From CATQHW01 sp965215345 (GTDB taxonomy: Bacteria; Spirochaetota; Spirochaetia; SZUA-6; Bin103): DNA of 64,000 nt. Under the pieces are notes generated by a model. That model searched no databases. It saw only the letters and a program-made list of their open reading frames with translations, and was not told where the DNA came from. The translations under genes and the position numbers were made by a program. The stretch's first letter is position 1. Every line of letters begins with the position of its first letter. Below, piece by piece: positions 26,886-36,951 of this stretch. The stretch is taken from positions 2,976,001 through 3,040,000 of the forward strand of contig CBDCDL010000002.1 of the NCBI GenBank assembly GCA_965215345.1, given 5' to 3'.

Positions 26886-27476
26886 TCAGCGGCGATGCGC
26901 TTCGGCCAGATTGGAGCCCGGTGTGGCCAGATCCCCCAAGTCCGCCAGTTCCAGATGCGCGTGATAGAGGTTGCAGTCTTCCATCGTGACCTGCCGCAGC
27001 GTGCCGCCGATGAAACGGGACGATGTCAGGTCGCAGCTCTCGAAGAGCGTGCGGGAGATGGTCGCGGCCACGAAGTTGCAGCGCTGCACGTCGCAGTCGT
27101 CGAAATGGCAGTCGCTGAGATCGCTGCCCGCCAGGATCACCGCCGCCAGCCGGCAGCCGACGAAGCGGCACTCGGACAGCACCGCGTCGTGCAGGAACAC
27201 CAGGCTCAGATGGCATCCTTCGAACGACACCCGCTCCAGCGTGGCTCCGACCAGACGTGTGCCTGCCAGGCGTCGCTCGCGGATGTGCCGGTCGCGGATC
27301 CGTACCCCGCTCACGTCGACGTGGGTCAGGTCGGCGCCTTCCGCGAAGCGGCGCCGCGCGCGTCGCTGGTAGGCCTGCTCGTCCGTCACGTGGGCATGGC
27401 AGCGATCCTCGCCGGTGAGCGCCGGCGCCGGGCAGGTGGGTACGGCGCAGGGGGCCGCCTGGGTCATCGCCGTCAC
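26886..27476 (-). CDS. Pentapeptide repeat protein with Cys/His N-terminus
   Basis: A 196-residue protein. The first 30 residues carry CAVPTCPAPALTGEDRCHAH, which resembles a small zinc-binding knuckle. The middle (about 50-190) is a run of pentapeptide repeats, for example GVRIRD, RLAGTRLVGATLERV, SDLSDCHFDDCDVQRCNF and SSRFIGGTLRQV, predicted to fold as a right-handed quadrilateral helix. Some members mimic DNA and protect gyrase; most have no known function. It is unusually rich in Cys (ECRF, DCHF, SCDL) within the repeats. It is divergent from rsgA and probably shares a transcript with the MBL gene. Confidence 0.86.
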   Translation of the reverse strand: MTAMTQAAPCAVPTCPAPALTGEDRCHAHVTDEQAYQRRARRRFAEGADLTHVDVSGVRIRDRHIRERRLAGTRLVGATLERVSFEGCHLSLVFLHDAVLSECRFVGCRLAAVILAGSDLSDCHFDDCDVQRCNFVAATISRTLFESCDLTSSRFIGGTLRQVTMEDCNLYHAHLELADLGDLATPGSNLAEAHRR

Positions 27477-27556
27477 CGTATCACGGGTCTGCCGCGCAAG
27501 CGGGAGACCCGACAGACTCCTTGCGCGCCTGAGGGCCGTTGGGCGACAGTCGCGCG

Positions 27557-28492
27557 GTGAGCATCATCACGGGACAGGTGCGCCGCAGCGCCGGCAGCGT
27601 CTACGACGTCGGCGTGGACGGGGCGCTCATGCGCTGCCGGATCAAGGGAAAGACGCTGGCGGTCGAAGAGCGCGTCCACGCGCCGATTGCCGTGGGCGAC
27701 TTCCTGGAGATCGAGCCCGACCCCTACGAAGACGCCGCCGGCTGGATCCTGAGCCGGCTGGAGCGCACGACGCAGATCGATCGGTGGAGCCGCAAGCACC
27801 GCGCGATGCAGGTGCTTGCCGCCAACGTCGACCAGGTGGCCTGCGTGACCGCCCCCAGCTCGCCCCCGTTCCGTCCGCGGTTCATCGACCGCCTGCTGGT
27901 GTCTGCCGAGCATGCCGGCGTCGAGGCCCTGATCATTCTCAACAAGGCCGACCTGGGCATTCCCGCGACGGTGGCTGAACGCATCGCCGACTTCCGGAGG
28001 ATGGGCTACCGCGTGCTGGAGTGCTCGGCCGTCACCGGTGAGGGAGTGGCGGAGGCGCGGGCGGCGCTGGGCTCGGCCTTGACGCTGATGTGCGGTCAGT
28101 CGGGGGTGGGAAAATCCAGCCTGTTGAACGCTTGGGATCCCGGCCTGGAGTTGCGCACCGGCGCGGTGTCCCGCAAGTTCGACCGAGGTGTGCACACGAC
28201 GATCCGTGCCGAGCTGCTGGAGCTCGCCGACGGGGGGCGCCTGATCGACAGTCCCGGCATTCGCGAGCTGGAGCTGGGCGCCATCGAGGCGCGCGACATC
28301 CGCCACCGCTTTCGCGACTTCCAGCGCTGGCTGCTGCGCTGCGAGTACAGCGCCTGCCTGTGCGACGGCGAACCGGGCTGCGCGGTGCGCGCGGCGGTGG
28401 AGGAGGGCCGGATCCATCCCGACCGCTACGACAGTTACCTGCGGTTGCTGCGGGAAGTGCTCGATCGCGAGCGCGAGCGAGCGCACGCGTGA
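27557..28492 (+). CDS. rsgA: Ribosome small-subunit biogenesis GTPase RsgA
   Basis: Circularly permuted GTPase acting late in 30S maturation. Order: OB domain (about 1-75), then G4 (ILNKADL), G5 (CSAVTGEG), G1 (CGQSGVGKSSLLN) and G3 (LIDSPGIRE), then the zinc domain. That domain normally reads CxxxxCxH...C, but here it is CEYSACLCDGEPGC, so the histidine ligand is replaced by Cys. GTG 27557 (SIITGQV) is preferred over TTG 27539, which adds six residues. The stop overlaps the mutS2 start (GTGA). It heads a long plus-strand run of genes. Confidence 0.95.
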   Translation: MSIITGQVRRSAGSVYDVGVDGALMRCRIKGKTLAVEERVHAPIAVGDFLEIEPDPYEDAAGWILSRLERTTQIDRWSRKHRAMQVLAANVDQVACVTAPSSPPFRPRFIDRLLVSAEHAGVEALIILNKADLGIPATVAERIADFRRMGYRVLECSAVTGEGVAEARAALGSALTLMCGQSGVGKSSLLNAWDPGLELRTGAVSRKFDRGVHTTIRAELLELADGGRLIDSPGIRELELGAIEARDIRHRFRDFQRWLLRCEYSACLCDGEPGCAVRAAVEEGRIHPDRYDSYLRLLREVLDRERERAHA

Positions 28493-30921
28493 CCGGCCCG
28501 ACACCCCCGGACGAGGGTCCGGCAGACGGCCAGGCGCGGGCCGTGGAGCTGCTCGGCCTGCCGGGCGTGCTGGCGCAGGTCGCCGAGTACTGTGCGGGAG
28601 AGGAAGGACGGCGCCAGGTGCTCGCCAGCCGTGTCTTTGACGACCCGCAGTCGGTGCTGGCCGAACGGGCGCCCGCGGTGGAGCTGCGGCGCCTGCTGGA
28701 GTCGGGCTTCCGTGTGCCCGAGATGGACCTGCCGGAGATCGGCGTGTCGCTCGGCCGCCTGCGGCGCGGGGCGCGGTGGCTCGATCCGGCGGAGTTGGCG
28801 GCCGTCGGACGGCTTGCGGGCACGGCGGAATCGATCCGCGGCTCGCTCGCCGAGGTCGCCGATCGCGTCGAGCGCCCCGCGCTGCACGCCCTGCACGCCG
28901 AGCTGCCGGGGCTGCGATCGCTGGCCGCCGAGGTGCGGCGGGTGGTGGGCGCCGACGGGACGGTGCAGGACCACGCGATCCCGGAGCTGGCGCGGGTGAA
29001 GCGCGACCTGCGCCGGCTGCAGATGCAGATCGAGACGGCGGCCGGGGAGCTGATGGCCGATCCCGCCCTGCGCGGCTGCTTCAACGGCACCGTGCCGACC
29101 CAGCGCGGCGGTCGGACCGTGGTGCCGCTGAAGGCCACTCACCGCGCGCGCGTGCCCGGCGTCGTGCACGAGGTGTCGGCGAGCGGCGCCACGCTCTACG
29201 TCGAGCCGCTCCGCGACGTGGAGGCCAACAACGCCGTGGTGGCGGCCCGCGACCGGTACGCGGCCGAGGTGCGCCGCGTCCTCCACGAGCTGACCGGCGC
29301 GGTGGCGCGGGAGCGGCGCTCCCTGGAGCGGGCTGCGGCGGTCACGGCGCGCTTCGACTGCGTGCAGGCACGGGCGCGCTACGCGCGGGCACACGCGGCC
29401 GTCGCCGCACCGGTCGGTCCGCTGGCGCTGCACGGAGCTCGCCATCCCGAGCTTGGCGCGGCGGCCGTGCCGCTGGACGTGAGCATGCCGCCCGAGGCGC
29501 ACATCCTGGTCATCACGGGGCCCAACACGGGCGGCAAGACGGTCTGCCTGAAGACGGTGGGGTTGCTCTGCCTGATGAACCAGGCGGGCATGGAGATCCC
29601 GGCCGGTCCGGACTCGACCCTGCCGATCTACCGCGGCATCTACGCCGACATCGGCGACGAGCAGTCGATCGCCGCCTCCCTGTCCACCTTTTCCGCGCAC
29701 GTCGAGCATCTGGCCGCCATCGTGCGTGACGCCACCGCGCGTTCGCTGGTGCTGATCGACGAGCTGGGCACCGGCACCGACCCGGAGGAAGGGATCGCCC
29801 TGTCGCGGGCGCTGCTCGACCGGTTCCTGGCCGCGGGAGTGACGGCCATGGCCACGACCCATCACGGGGCGCTGAAGGCGTACGCCTATACCGAGTGCGG
29901 GGTCACCAACGCCTCGATGGAGTTCGACTCGCGCACGCTGCGGCCGACCTACCGGGTCATCGAGGGGATGCCGGGCGAGAGCCACGCGCTGGACATCGCC
30001 CGCCGGCACCGGATGCCGGATGCCGTGATCGAGCGCGCCGCCACGTTGATGGACGCCGGGCGTACCGAGGAGGGCCGGATCATCAACGCGCTGACGCGCC
30101 GACAGCGGGAGCAGGAGCGGGAGGAGCGGGAGCTGCGCGAGCGCGCGGCCGCGCTTGCCCGGCGGGAGGCCGAGCTGGCCGAGGACCGGGCGGCGTTCAC
30201 GCAGCGCGAGCGCGAGCAGCACCGGCGGGCGGCCGGCGAACTGGGCCGCTTTCTGGCCGAGGCGCGCCGCGACGTGGAACGCGCCATCCGATCGGTGCGC
30301 GCGACCGCGGGCGGAGGGGTGTCCGGCGAGCGGGCGGGCCCCGCGGCAGCGGCGGCTGACGCGGCTGCCCGCGCCGCACCGCGGGCGGTCGAGAAGCGCC
30401 TGCAGGCGGAACGGGATGCGCTGGCGGCGCTGGACGCCGCCGACGGCGCCGCGGCGGACGGTGCTCCGCTGGCGCCCGGCAGCAGCGTGCTCATCCGTCG
30501 TACCGGTGCCGCCGGCCGGGTGGTGCGCCGGCACCGACCGGACCGGTATCCCGACCGCTACGTGGTGCAGACCGACACCATCCGCGGCGAGTTCCGCGCC
30601 GCCGAGCTGGTCGTGACCGATCCGCACCCTTCTCCCCGCACGAGCGCCCGCGTCGAGCTGGTGAACCGGGCGGAGCCGGTGCTGGAGCTGCACGTCCGCG
30701 GCATGCGCGCGGAGGAGGCCCTGCAGCAGGTCGAGCGCCAACTCGACTCCGCGGTCATGCGGGGCATGACGGAGTTCTCGGTCGTGCACGGCCACGGCCA
30801 CGGCGTGCTGCGCCACGCGATACGGGAGTACCTGCGCGGCAGCTCCGCGGTCAGCGACTATCAGGATGCCTCGGCCGACGAGGGTGGACATGGCAAGACG
30901 GTCGTCCGGCTCCGTCGCTGA
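28489..30921 (+). CDS. mutS2: Endonuclease MutS2
   Basis: MutS-like ATPase with a C-terminal Smr nuclease domain. In other species it limits recombination or acts on collided ribosomes. The 810-residue product has the lever/clamp core, Walker A (ITGPNTGGKTVCLKT), Walker B (SLVLIDELGTGTDPEEG) and the ATMATTHHGALKAYAY motif. A long Arg/Glu coiled coil (about 530-610) and an Ala-rich linker follow, then the Smr domain (LELHVRGMRAEEAL ... FSVVHGHGHGVLRHAIREYL). No MutS1 mismatch-recognition domain is present. GTG 28489 overlaps the rsgA stop. Confidence 0.95.
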   Translation: MTGPTPPDEGPADGQARAVELLGLPGVLAQVAEYCAGEEGRRQVLASRVFDDPQSVLAERAPAVELRRLLESGFRVPEMDLPEIGVSLGRLRRGARWLDPAELAAVGRLAGTAESIRGSLAEVADRVERPALHALHAELPGLRSLAAEVRRVVGADGTVQDHAIPELARVKRDLRRLQMQIETAAGELMADPALRGCFNGTVPTQRGGRTVVPLKATHRARVPGVVHEVSASGATLYVEPLRDVEANNAVVAARDRYAAEVRRVLHELTGAVARERRSLERAAAVTARFDCVQARARYARAHAAVAAPVGPLALHGARHPELGAAAVPLDVSMPPEAHILVITGPNTGGKTVCLKTVGLLCLMNQAGMEIPAGPDSTLPIYRGIYADIGDEQSIAASLSTFSAHVEHLAAIVRDATARSLVLIDELGTGTDPEEGIALSRALLDRFLAAGVTAMATTHHGALKAYAYTECGVTNASMEFDSRTLRPTYRVIEGMPGESHALDIARRHRMPDAVIERAATLMDAGRTEEGRIINALTRRQREQEREERELRERAAALARREAELAEDRAAFTQREREQHRRAAGELGRFLAEARRDVERAIRSVRATAGGGVSGERAGPAAAAADAAARAAPRAVEKRLQAERDALAALDAADGAAADGAPLAPGSSVLIRRTGAAGRVVRRHRPDRYPDRYVVQTDTIRGEFRAAELVVTDPHPSPRTSARVELVNRAEPVLELHVRGMRAEEALQQVERQLDSAVMRGMTEFSVVHGHGHGVLRHAIREYLRGSSAVSDYQDASADEGGHGKTVVRLRR

Positions 30922-33790
30922 CGGCGCCAACGCCGACGGAAGGTCGGGCACGGACGGCGCGCGAGGGGGAACTGACCGCATCGTCATCCGCGGCGCCCGC
31001 GAGCACAACCTGAAGGGGGTCGACCTGGACCTGCCGCGCAACCGGCTGATCGTGGTGTCGGGGCCGAGCGGCTCGGGCAAGTCGTCACTCGCGTTCGACA
31101 CCGTGTTCGCCGAGGGGCAGCGGCGCTACGTCGAATCCCTGTCGGCGTACGCGCGGCAGTTCCTGGGACGGCTGGACAAGCCGGACGTCGATTTCATCGA
31201 CGGTCTTTCGCCGGCGATCTCGATCGAGCAGCGCACGGCGCAGCGCAATCCACGGTCCACGGTCGGCACGGTGACCGAGATCTACGACTACCTGCGGCTC
31301 CTGTTCGCCCGCACCGGCCGCCCGCATTGCGCGGAGTGCGGAGCGGCCATCAGCGAGCGGTCGACCGACCAGATCGTCGACGCCATCGCTGCCCTGCCTG
31401 CGGGTTCGCGGATCATTCTGCTGGCGCCCGTGGTGCGCGGCCGCAAGGGACAGCACCGTGCCGTGTTCGAGGACGCGGTCAAGGCGGGATTCGTGCGGGT
31501 GCGCGTGGATGGCCGCATCCACTCGCTCGACGATGCCCCGGAACTGGACCGGAACACGGCGCACACGATCGAGATCGTGGTCGACCGTCTGATCGGCCGG
31601 CCGGACCTGCACCAGCGGGTGGCCGGCTCGGTGGAAACGGCGCTGGAGGTGGGCTCCGGGCGGATGATCGTGCTGCGCGACGGCGACGGCGACGGCGTAC
31701 CGGTCGAGCAGCGATTCTCGCAGACCAGCTCGTGCGCGGACTGCGGCGCGCCGTTCCCGGAGCTCGAGCCCCGGCTGTTCTCGTTCAACAACCCGCACGG
31801 CGCCTGCCCGGACTGCTCCGGGCTGGGGGTCAGTCTCGAATTCGACCGCGACCTGATCGTTCCCGACCCCGGCAAGTCCTTCGACGAGGGCGGCATCGCC
31901 ACGCACAACCCCCGCGCCAAGTGGACCCGGTCCCTGTTCCGGGCGCTCGCCCGGCACTGGGGCTTCCGGCTCGATACCCCGCTGGAGGAGTTGCCGCCCG
32001 TCGTCCTCGACGCCCTGCTGTTCGGGGCCGGCGACCGCATCCAGGTCGAGCACCGAACCGCCACCAAGGCCAGCTACCGCTACGCGACCACCTATCGGGG
32101 CGTGATTCCGGAGCTCAAGCGCCGCTACCTGCAGACCGCGTCCGAGCATGTCAAGCGGTGGCTGGAGGGCTTCATGCGGGAGCAGCCCTGCCATGGGTGC
32201 GGGGGCCGGCGGCTGCGCCGGGAAGCGCTGGCCGTGGAAGTGGCAGGCCACAGCATCGACCAGGTCACCGCAATGTCCGTGGAGGCAGCGATGGCGTACG
32301 TGCGCCGCGTGGCCGCGGAGAGCGGCGGGGACTGGGCCCGGGTGGCGGGGCAGATCGTCAAGGAAATCGGCGACCGCCTGGAGTTCATGGCCTCGGTCGG
32401 GCTGGCGTACCTGAGCCTGGACCGCCGCGCGTCCACGCTGTCGGGCGGCGAGGCGCAGCGCATTCGCCTGGCCACGCAGATCGGCTCGGCGCTCGTCGGA
32501 GTGCTCTACGTGCTGGACGAACCGACCATCGGCCTGCACCAGCGGGACAACGACCGCCTGCTGCGCACCCTGTTCCGGCTGCGCGATCGCGGCAACACCC
32601 TGCTGGTGGTGGAACATGACGAACAGACGCTGCGCAGCGCCGACTATCTGGTCGATCTCGGCCCCGGCGCCGGTGAATACGGTGGTCGGGTGGTGGCGTG
32701 CGGCGCGCCGCGCGCGGTGCAGGAGCACGACCGGTCCGTGACCGGACGCTACCTCGCGGGGCGGGAGGCGATTCCCACGCCGCCGCAACGGCGGCGGCCG
32801 ACCGGCGGCCTGACCCTGCGCGGCGCAGCCGCCAACAATCTGCGCAACCTGGACGTGCGGCTGCCGCTGGGAACGCTGACGGTGGTGACCGGCGTGTCCG
32901 GTTCGGGCAAGTCGACGCTGGTGTCCGAGCTGCTGGGGCCCGCACTGCGGGCGGCCCTGGACGATCGGCGGCTGCCGCCGGGACTCGGTGGCGTCGAAGG
33001 CTGCGAGCACATCGACAAGGTCATCGAGATCGACCAGACGCCGATCGGCCGCACGCCGCGGTCCAATCCGGCCACGTACGTCGGGCTCTTCACGCCGATC
33101 CGGGAACTGTTCGCCGCCCTGCCGGAAGCGCGTGCGCTCGGCTACCGTCCGGGCCGGTTCTCCTTCAACGTCGCCGGCGGCCGCTGCGAGAACTGCGCCG
33201 GCGACGGCCAGATCAAGATCGAGATGCACTTTCTTCCGGACGTGTTCGTGACCTGCGACGTCTGCGGAGGGCGCCGGTACAACCGCGAGACCCTGGCGAT
33301 CCGCTACAAGGGGCGGAACATCGACGAGGTGCTGCGGATGTCGGTCACCGAGGCGGCCGAGTTCTTCACGCACGTCCCGCAGGTGGCGCGCCGGCTCGGC
33401 ACGCTGCAGGACGTGGGCCTGGGGTACCTGCGGCTCGGCCAGTCGGCGCTGACCCTGTCCGGAGGCGAGGCGCAACGCGTGAAGCTGTCCCTGGAGCTCT
33501 CGCGGCGGGACACCGGCCGCACCGTGTACCTGCTCGACGAGCCGACCACCGGGCTCCATTTCGTCGACGTGCGTCAGCTCCTGTCCGTCCTGCAGCGGCT
33601 GGTCGACAAGGGCAATACCGTCGTGGTCATCGAGCATCACCTGGACGTGATCAAGCAGGCCGACCACGTGATCGACCTCGGCCCGGAAGGCGGCAGCGAC
33701 GGCGGTGACCTGGTCGCGACGGGGACTCCGGAGCACGTGGCCGGACACGAAGCCAGCCACACCGGCCGCTACCTGCGGGAGGTGCTGTGA
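30890..33790 (+). CDS. uvrA: Excinuclease ABC subunit A
   Basis: Damage-sensing ATPase of nucleotide excision repair. The 966-residue protein shows two ABC modules. The first has GPSGSGKSSLAFDTVFAEGQRRYVESL and a signature LSGGEAQRIRLA; the second has GVSGSGKSTLVSELL and LSGGEAQRVKLS. The Cys4 zinc modules include CADCGAPFPELEPRLFSFNNPHGACPDC and CENCAGDGQIKIEMHFLPDVFVTCDVC. ATG 30890 is inside the mutS2 3' end (32-bp overlap) and gives a Gly/Asp-rich lead of about 24 residues; an in-frame start also exists at 30866. The stop overlaps the next gene, a pairing also found in Treponema. Confidence 0.97.
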   Translation: MARRSSGSVADGANADGRSGTDGARGGTDRIVIRGAREHNLKGVDLDLPRNRLIVVSGPSGSGKSSLAFDTVFAEGQRRYVESLSAYARQFLGRLDKPDVDFIDGLSPAISIEQRTAQRNPRSTVGTVTEIYDYLRLLFARTGRPHCAECGAAISERSTDQIVDAIAALPAGSRIILLAPVVRGRKGQHRAVFEDAVKAGFVRVRVDGRIHSLDDAPELDRNTAHTIEIVVDRLIGRPDLHQRVAGSVETALEVGSGRMIVLRDGDGDGVPVEQRFSQTSSCADCGAPFPELEPRLFSFNNPHGACPDCSGLGVSLEFDRDLIVPDPGKSFDEGGIATHNPRAKWTRSLFRALARHWGFRLDTPLEELPPVVLDALLFGAGDRIQVEHRTATKASYRYATTYRGVIPELKRRYLQTASEHVKRWLEGFMREQPCHGCGGRRLRREALAVEVAGHSIDQVTAMSVEAAMAYVRRVAAESGGDWARVAGQIVKEIGDRLEFMASVGLAYLSLDRRASTLSGGEAQRIRLATQIGSALVGVLYVLDEPTIGLHQRDNDRLLRTLFRLRDRGNTLLVVEHDEQTLRSADYLVDLGPGAGEYGGRVVACGAPRAVQEHDRSVTGRYLAGREAIPTPPQRRRPTGGLTLRGAAANNLRNLDVRLPLGTLTVVTGVSGSGKSTLVSELLGPALRAALDDRRLPPGLGGVEGCEHIDKVIEIDQTPIGRTPRSNPATYVGLFTPIRELFAALPEARALGYRPGRFSFNVAGGRCENCAGDGQIKIEMHFLPDVFVTCDVCGGRRYNRETLAIRYKGRNIDEVLRMSVTEAAEFFTHVPQVARRLGTLQDVGLGYLRLGQSALTLSGGEAQRVKLSLELSRRDTGRTVYLLDEPTTGLHFVDVRQLLSVLQRLVDKGNTVVVIEHHLDVIKQADHVIDLGPEGGSDGGDLVATGTPEHVAGHEASHTGRYLREVL

Positions 33791-36700
33791 GCGTTCGCCG
33801 CACGCTGGCGGTCCTGCTGGCGGCGGCGGCGGCGGCGGTCGCCCAGAGCCCGCCTCCCACCAGCGACGATCCGCTGTTCACCGAGACCCTGTCGATCGAC
33901 ATCGACACGGCCGGCGCCGCGGAGCTTGCCGCGTGGCTGCGTCAGCTCGGCCTGCCGGACGGCGGTGAGCGGGCCGCGCGGCAGCAGCGGTTGCGCGACC
34001 ACTACGGGCTGCCGCGTCCTGACGAGCCGCCCGAGGCCGCGCCGGGCGAGGACATCTCCGTGCAGTCGGCCCGCTCCGCGCTTTACCGCTCGGACGAGCG
34101 TGGGGACACCTCCGTCGTGCTGCAGGGCGAAGTCGCCATCGCCGCCGTGGACCCGGACACCGGAGCCCGGCACACCATCACCGCCGACCGGGTCACCTAC
34201 CACCGCGAGCGGCACAGCCTGACCGCTTCGGGGTCCGTGGTCTACACCGTGGACAGCGAGAACGGGACGGAGGTGTTCCGGGGGGAGAGCCTGACGGTCG
34301 ACACCGAGCGATGGGAGGGGATCTTCTACGGCGGATCGAGCCGGATCGACCAGGCCGCATCAGATGAAGCGGTGTCCGACCAACCCCTGACCTTCAACTA
34401 CTCCGGGCAGGCGATCACGCGCCGTGAGGACGACACGGTCGTGCTGGAGGACGCGGCGGTCACCTCGTCCGACCCGGATGACCCCAACTACCGGATCGAA
34501 GCGGAGCGGCTGTGGATCCTGGCCCCCGAGGAGTGGGCGGTGAGCAACGCGTTCCTGCACGTCGGCGAGGTGCCCGTACTGTACCTGCCGTACTTTCTGC
34601 GTCCGGGCGGCAGGCTTTTCTTCCACCCGGCGATCGGGCAGCGCAACCGCGAGGGCACCTATCTGCAGACCACGACCTACCTGGTGGGGCGCAAGGCGCC
34701 CGACGGCGAGTCCTTGTCGTTCGTGCAGAGAAGCTCCCGCGAGGCTCTGTACGCGGATCAGCGCCGCGGGCTGTTCCTGCTGCCGGTGCGTGCGGGCACG
34801 GGGCCGGCGGAAGCGGATCCCGACATCGTGGCGTTGATGGTCGACCTGTATACCCGGCTGGGCGCGTTCGCCGGAATCAAGGGTCGGTTCGGCGGCGTGT
34901 CGCTGTTCGGGGGCGTCGCCGCCTCACGGGCGCTGGTCTCCGACCCTCGGCCGGGCGTCGGCTACACGCCATACCTGCAGGGAGCGGACGGCGAGCTGGT
35001 TTCGCACTGGGACACCACCACGATCCTGGGAGCCCGGGTTCCGTTGCGCTACGGGCTGGAGACGGAGGTCGCGTTCCGCGGCACGCTCGGATCGGTGCAG
35101 GGCAGCTTCGAGCTGTTTTCCGATCCGGGCTTCACCACGGACTTCCTGAGCCGGGCTCACGACCTGCCGACCGGGGGACTGCTGGGCCTGCCGCAGGGTC
35201 CGTTGATCCCCCCGCCCGCGCGCGACCGGCTGGAGTGGCGGCTCGGAGGCGATCTGTCTCTGCATCCGCTGCTCGCGACCCCGGCGTTGCGGACGCTGAC
35301 GTTTCCCACGCTCTCGGCAAGCTGGCTCTGGGGCAGCCGCACCGAGCCGCCATCTGCCGGCGTGCCGGCGGCGCTGGACCGGCTGCAGGCCGCGTCGCCT
35401 ACCCGCCGCTTCTATTATCCCGAGACGCTCACGCTGCCGGCGGTCGCGGCGGTCGCCTCCGGGTCGCTGTTCCGCTGGGCAGCCGACGGCGGCGGGTTCT
35501 CCGGCGACATCGGCTTCTCGCTGCGCCCGGTCGTTTCGGTCGATCACCGCTTCGATGACGGGCCGGTCGGCACGCGCGACCAGGTCGACCTGGATATCCT
35601 CCACACACGTGTGGACACGCGAGCTACCGGACAGATCAGCTACTCCGCCTCGGCATTCGACCGCACGGTCGGTCTGAACGGCGCGCTCGTCGAGACGGTC
35701 AGCTACCAGGCGCACACCCACCAGCCGGATCGCATCGAGCCTCGACTCGCCGAGCAGCTCAAGCAGTCGGACCTGAGCCGAACCAGCGCGCGGCTGCGGC
35801 TGAACAACACGCTCAGCCTGCGGCCGCTGCGGTCGGTGTCGGCGCTGTCGGGGTCAAGCCTCTCGTACGGACTGGGCCTCCTGCTGCATGACGTGCACAT
35901 GGATCTCGACACCGGCGATCCGCTGGTGCGGGGCCCGGCGTGGGACCGGGACAGGGTCCCTTCGCACCGAGCCGGGGCAGACGCGGTGTTTGCGGCGTCC
36001 GGCATTCGCGCCCGCGTGGGCGCGGGGGTGGACCTGCCGCCGCGTCCGCTGGCCGCCGACGGCCGCCTGGAAGCGGATGTCGGAGCGGTCTCGGTGGCGG
36101 TGCGCGGCGGAGTTGCCGAGCAGGCGGACGGAGCCGACGCCGGACAGCTCAAGCCGACCCCGATAGATGGACGCGGGAGCGTGCGCATCGATTCGAACGC
36201 GTCGGTGAGCCAGTCGTTCCGGCTGGATGAGGAGCAGCGCCTGGAGCGCCTGAGCACTCAAGCGGATGCCTACGGGATGACCGGTGCGGTGACCGCGGCG
36301 GTTCGTGAGCCGCTCGATCCCTTCGGCGATCCCCTTCCCGACGGCCGGGCGGGTCTGCGTGCGACGCAGGTGGCGGTCGGATACCGGCTGGATACGGGAA
36401 CGATCGCGCTCTGGAAGAACCGGATACGGCTGGATGCCGGCGTGCAGACCCGATTGGCCGTCGACCCGGAGGCGTTCGTACGCGACAACTCGCTCTCGTT
36501 CGATCTGCGGCTGGGCGTCCGGATTCACCGGTTCCTCGACCTCTCCTTCAGGTCGAGCTCCGTCAATCGGCACCTGTACCGGTACCTGCCCGGCACGGCC
36601 GAGCAGGCCGGCGAGCCGTGGGTCAACCCGATCGTGGATCTGGCGCGGTCGTTCAACTTCCTGAATTCCGAAGACCGGATCGCCTCGGCGTTCAAGCTGG

Positions 36701-36927
36701 AGTCGCTGCGCATCGAGGCGCTGCACCGGTTGGGCGACTGGAACCTGTCGCTGGCCTACCAGGGCCGCCCGGAACAGCACGTGGAGTACAACCCCGACAC
36801 CGACCGGGAAGAGCCGCGCATCGTCTGGACGCCGGCCCTCTCGGTGGAAGTCCGCTGGCTGCCGGTCCCGGAGCTGTACTCGATCCTTCGCATCGATCGC
36901 CAGGGAATCGACATCGAGGATCTTTGA
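33787..36927 (+). CDS. LptD-like outer-membrane protein (OstA domain plus barrel)
   Basis: A 1046-residue exported protein. It has a signal peptide of about 20 residues (Ala-rich), a predicted helical start, then an OstA/LptA-like beta region (about 95-270; VVLQGEVAIAAVDPDTG, ITADRVTYHRERHSLTASG, FRGESLTVDTERWEGIF). VGEVPVLYLPYFLRPGGRLFFHPAIGQ follows, the typical start of the LptD barrel, and then about 750 residues of alternating beta strands. In Gram-negatives LptD inserts lipopolysaccharide. In Treponema, which lacks it, the homologue next to uvrA must carry another lipid. GTG 33787 overlaps the uvrA stop. Confidence 0.85.
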   Translation: MSVRRTLAVLLAAAAAAVAQSPPPTSDDPLFTETLSIDIDTAGAAELAAWLRQLGLPDGGERAARQQRLRDHYGLPRPDEPPEAAPGEDISVQSARSALYRSDERGDTSVVLQGEVAIAAVDPDTGARHTITADRVTYHRERHSLTASGSVVYTVDSENGTEVFRGESLTVDTERWEGIFYGGSSRIDQAASDEAVSDQPLTFNYSGQAITRREDDTVVLEDAAVTSSDPDDPNYRIEAERLWILAPEEWAVSNAFLHVGEVPVLYLPYFLRPGGRLFFHPAIGQRNREGTYLQTTTYLVGRKAPDGESLSFVQRSSREALYADQRRGLFLLPVRAGTGPAEADPDIVALMVDLYTRLGAFAGIKGRFGGVSLFGGVAASRALVSDPRPGVGYTPYLQGADGELVSHWDTTTILGARVPLRYGLETEVAFRGTLGSVQGSFELFSDPGFTTDFLSRAHDLPTGGLLGLPQGPLIPPPARDRLEWRLGGDLSLHPLLATPALRTLTFPTLSASWLWGSRTEPPSAGVPAALDRLQAASPTRRFYYPETLTLPAVAAVASGSLFRWAADGGGFSGDIGFSLRPVVSVDHRFDDGPVGTRDQVDLDILHTRVDTRATGQISYSASAFDRTVGLNGALVETVSYQAHTHQPDRIEPRLAEQLKQSDLSRTSARLRLNNTLSLRPLRSVSALSGSSLSYGLGLLLHDVHMDLDTGDPLVRGPAWDRDRVPSHRAGADAVFAASGIRARVGAGVDLPPRPLAADGRLEADVGAVSVAVRGGVAEQADGADAGQLKPTPIDGRGSVRIDSNASVSQSFRLDEEQRLERLSTQADAYGMTGAVTAAVREPLDPFGDPLPDGRAGLRATQVAVGYRLDTGTIALWKNRIRLDAGVQTRLAVDPEAFVRDNSLSFDLRLGVRIHRFLDLSFRSSSVNRHLYRYLPGTAEQAGEPWVNPIVDLARSFNFLNSEDRIASAFKLESLRIEALHRLGDWNLSLAYQGRPEQHVEYNPDTDREEPRIVWTPALSVEVRWLPVPELYSILRIDRQGIDIEDL

Positions 36928-36951
36928 GACTACGATCGCAACCGTCGCGAT

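Noticed and set aside
27539..27556. TTG start for rsgA six codons upstream
   Set aside because: The extra residues GDSRAV have no family likeness, and GTG 27557 gives the standard beginning.
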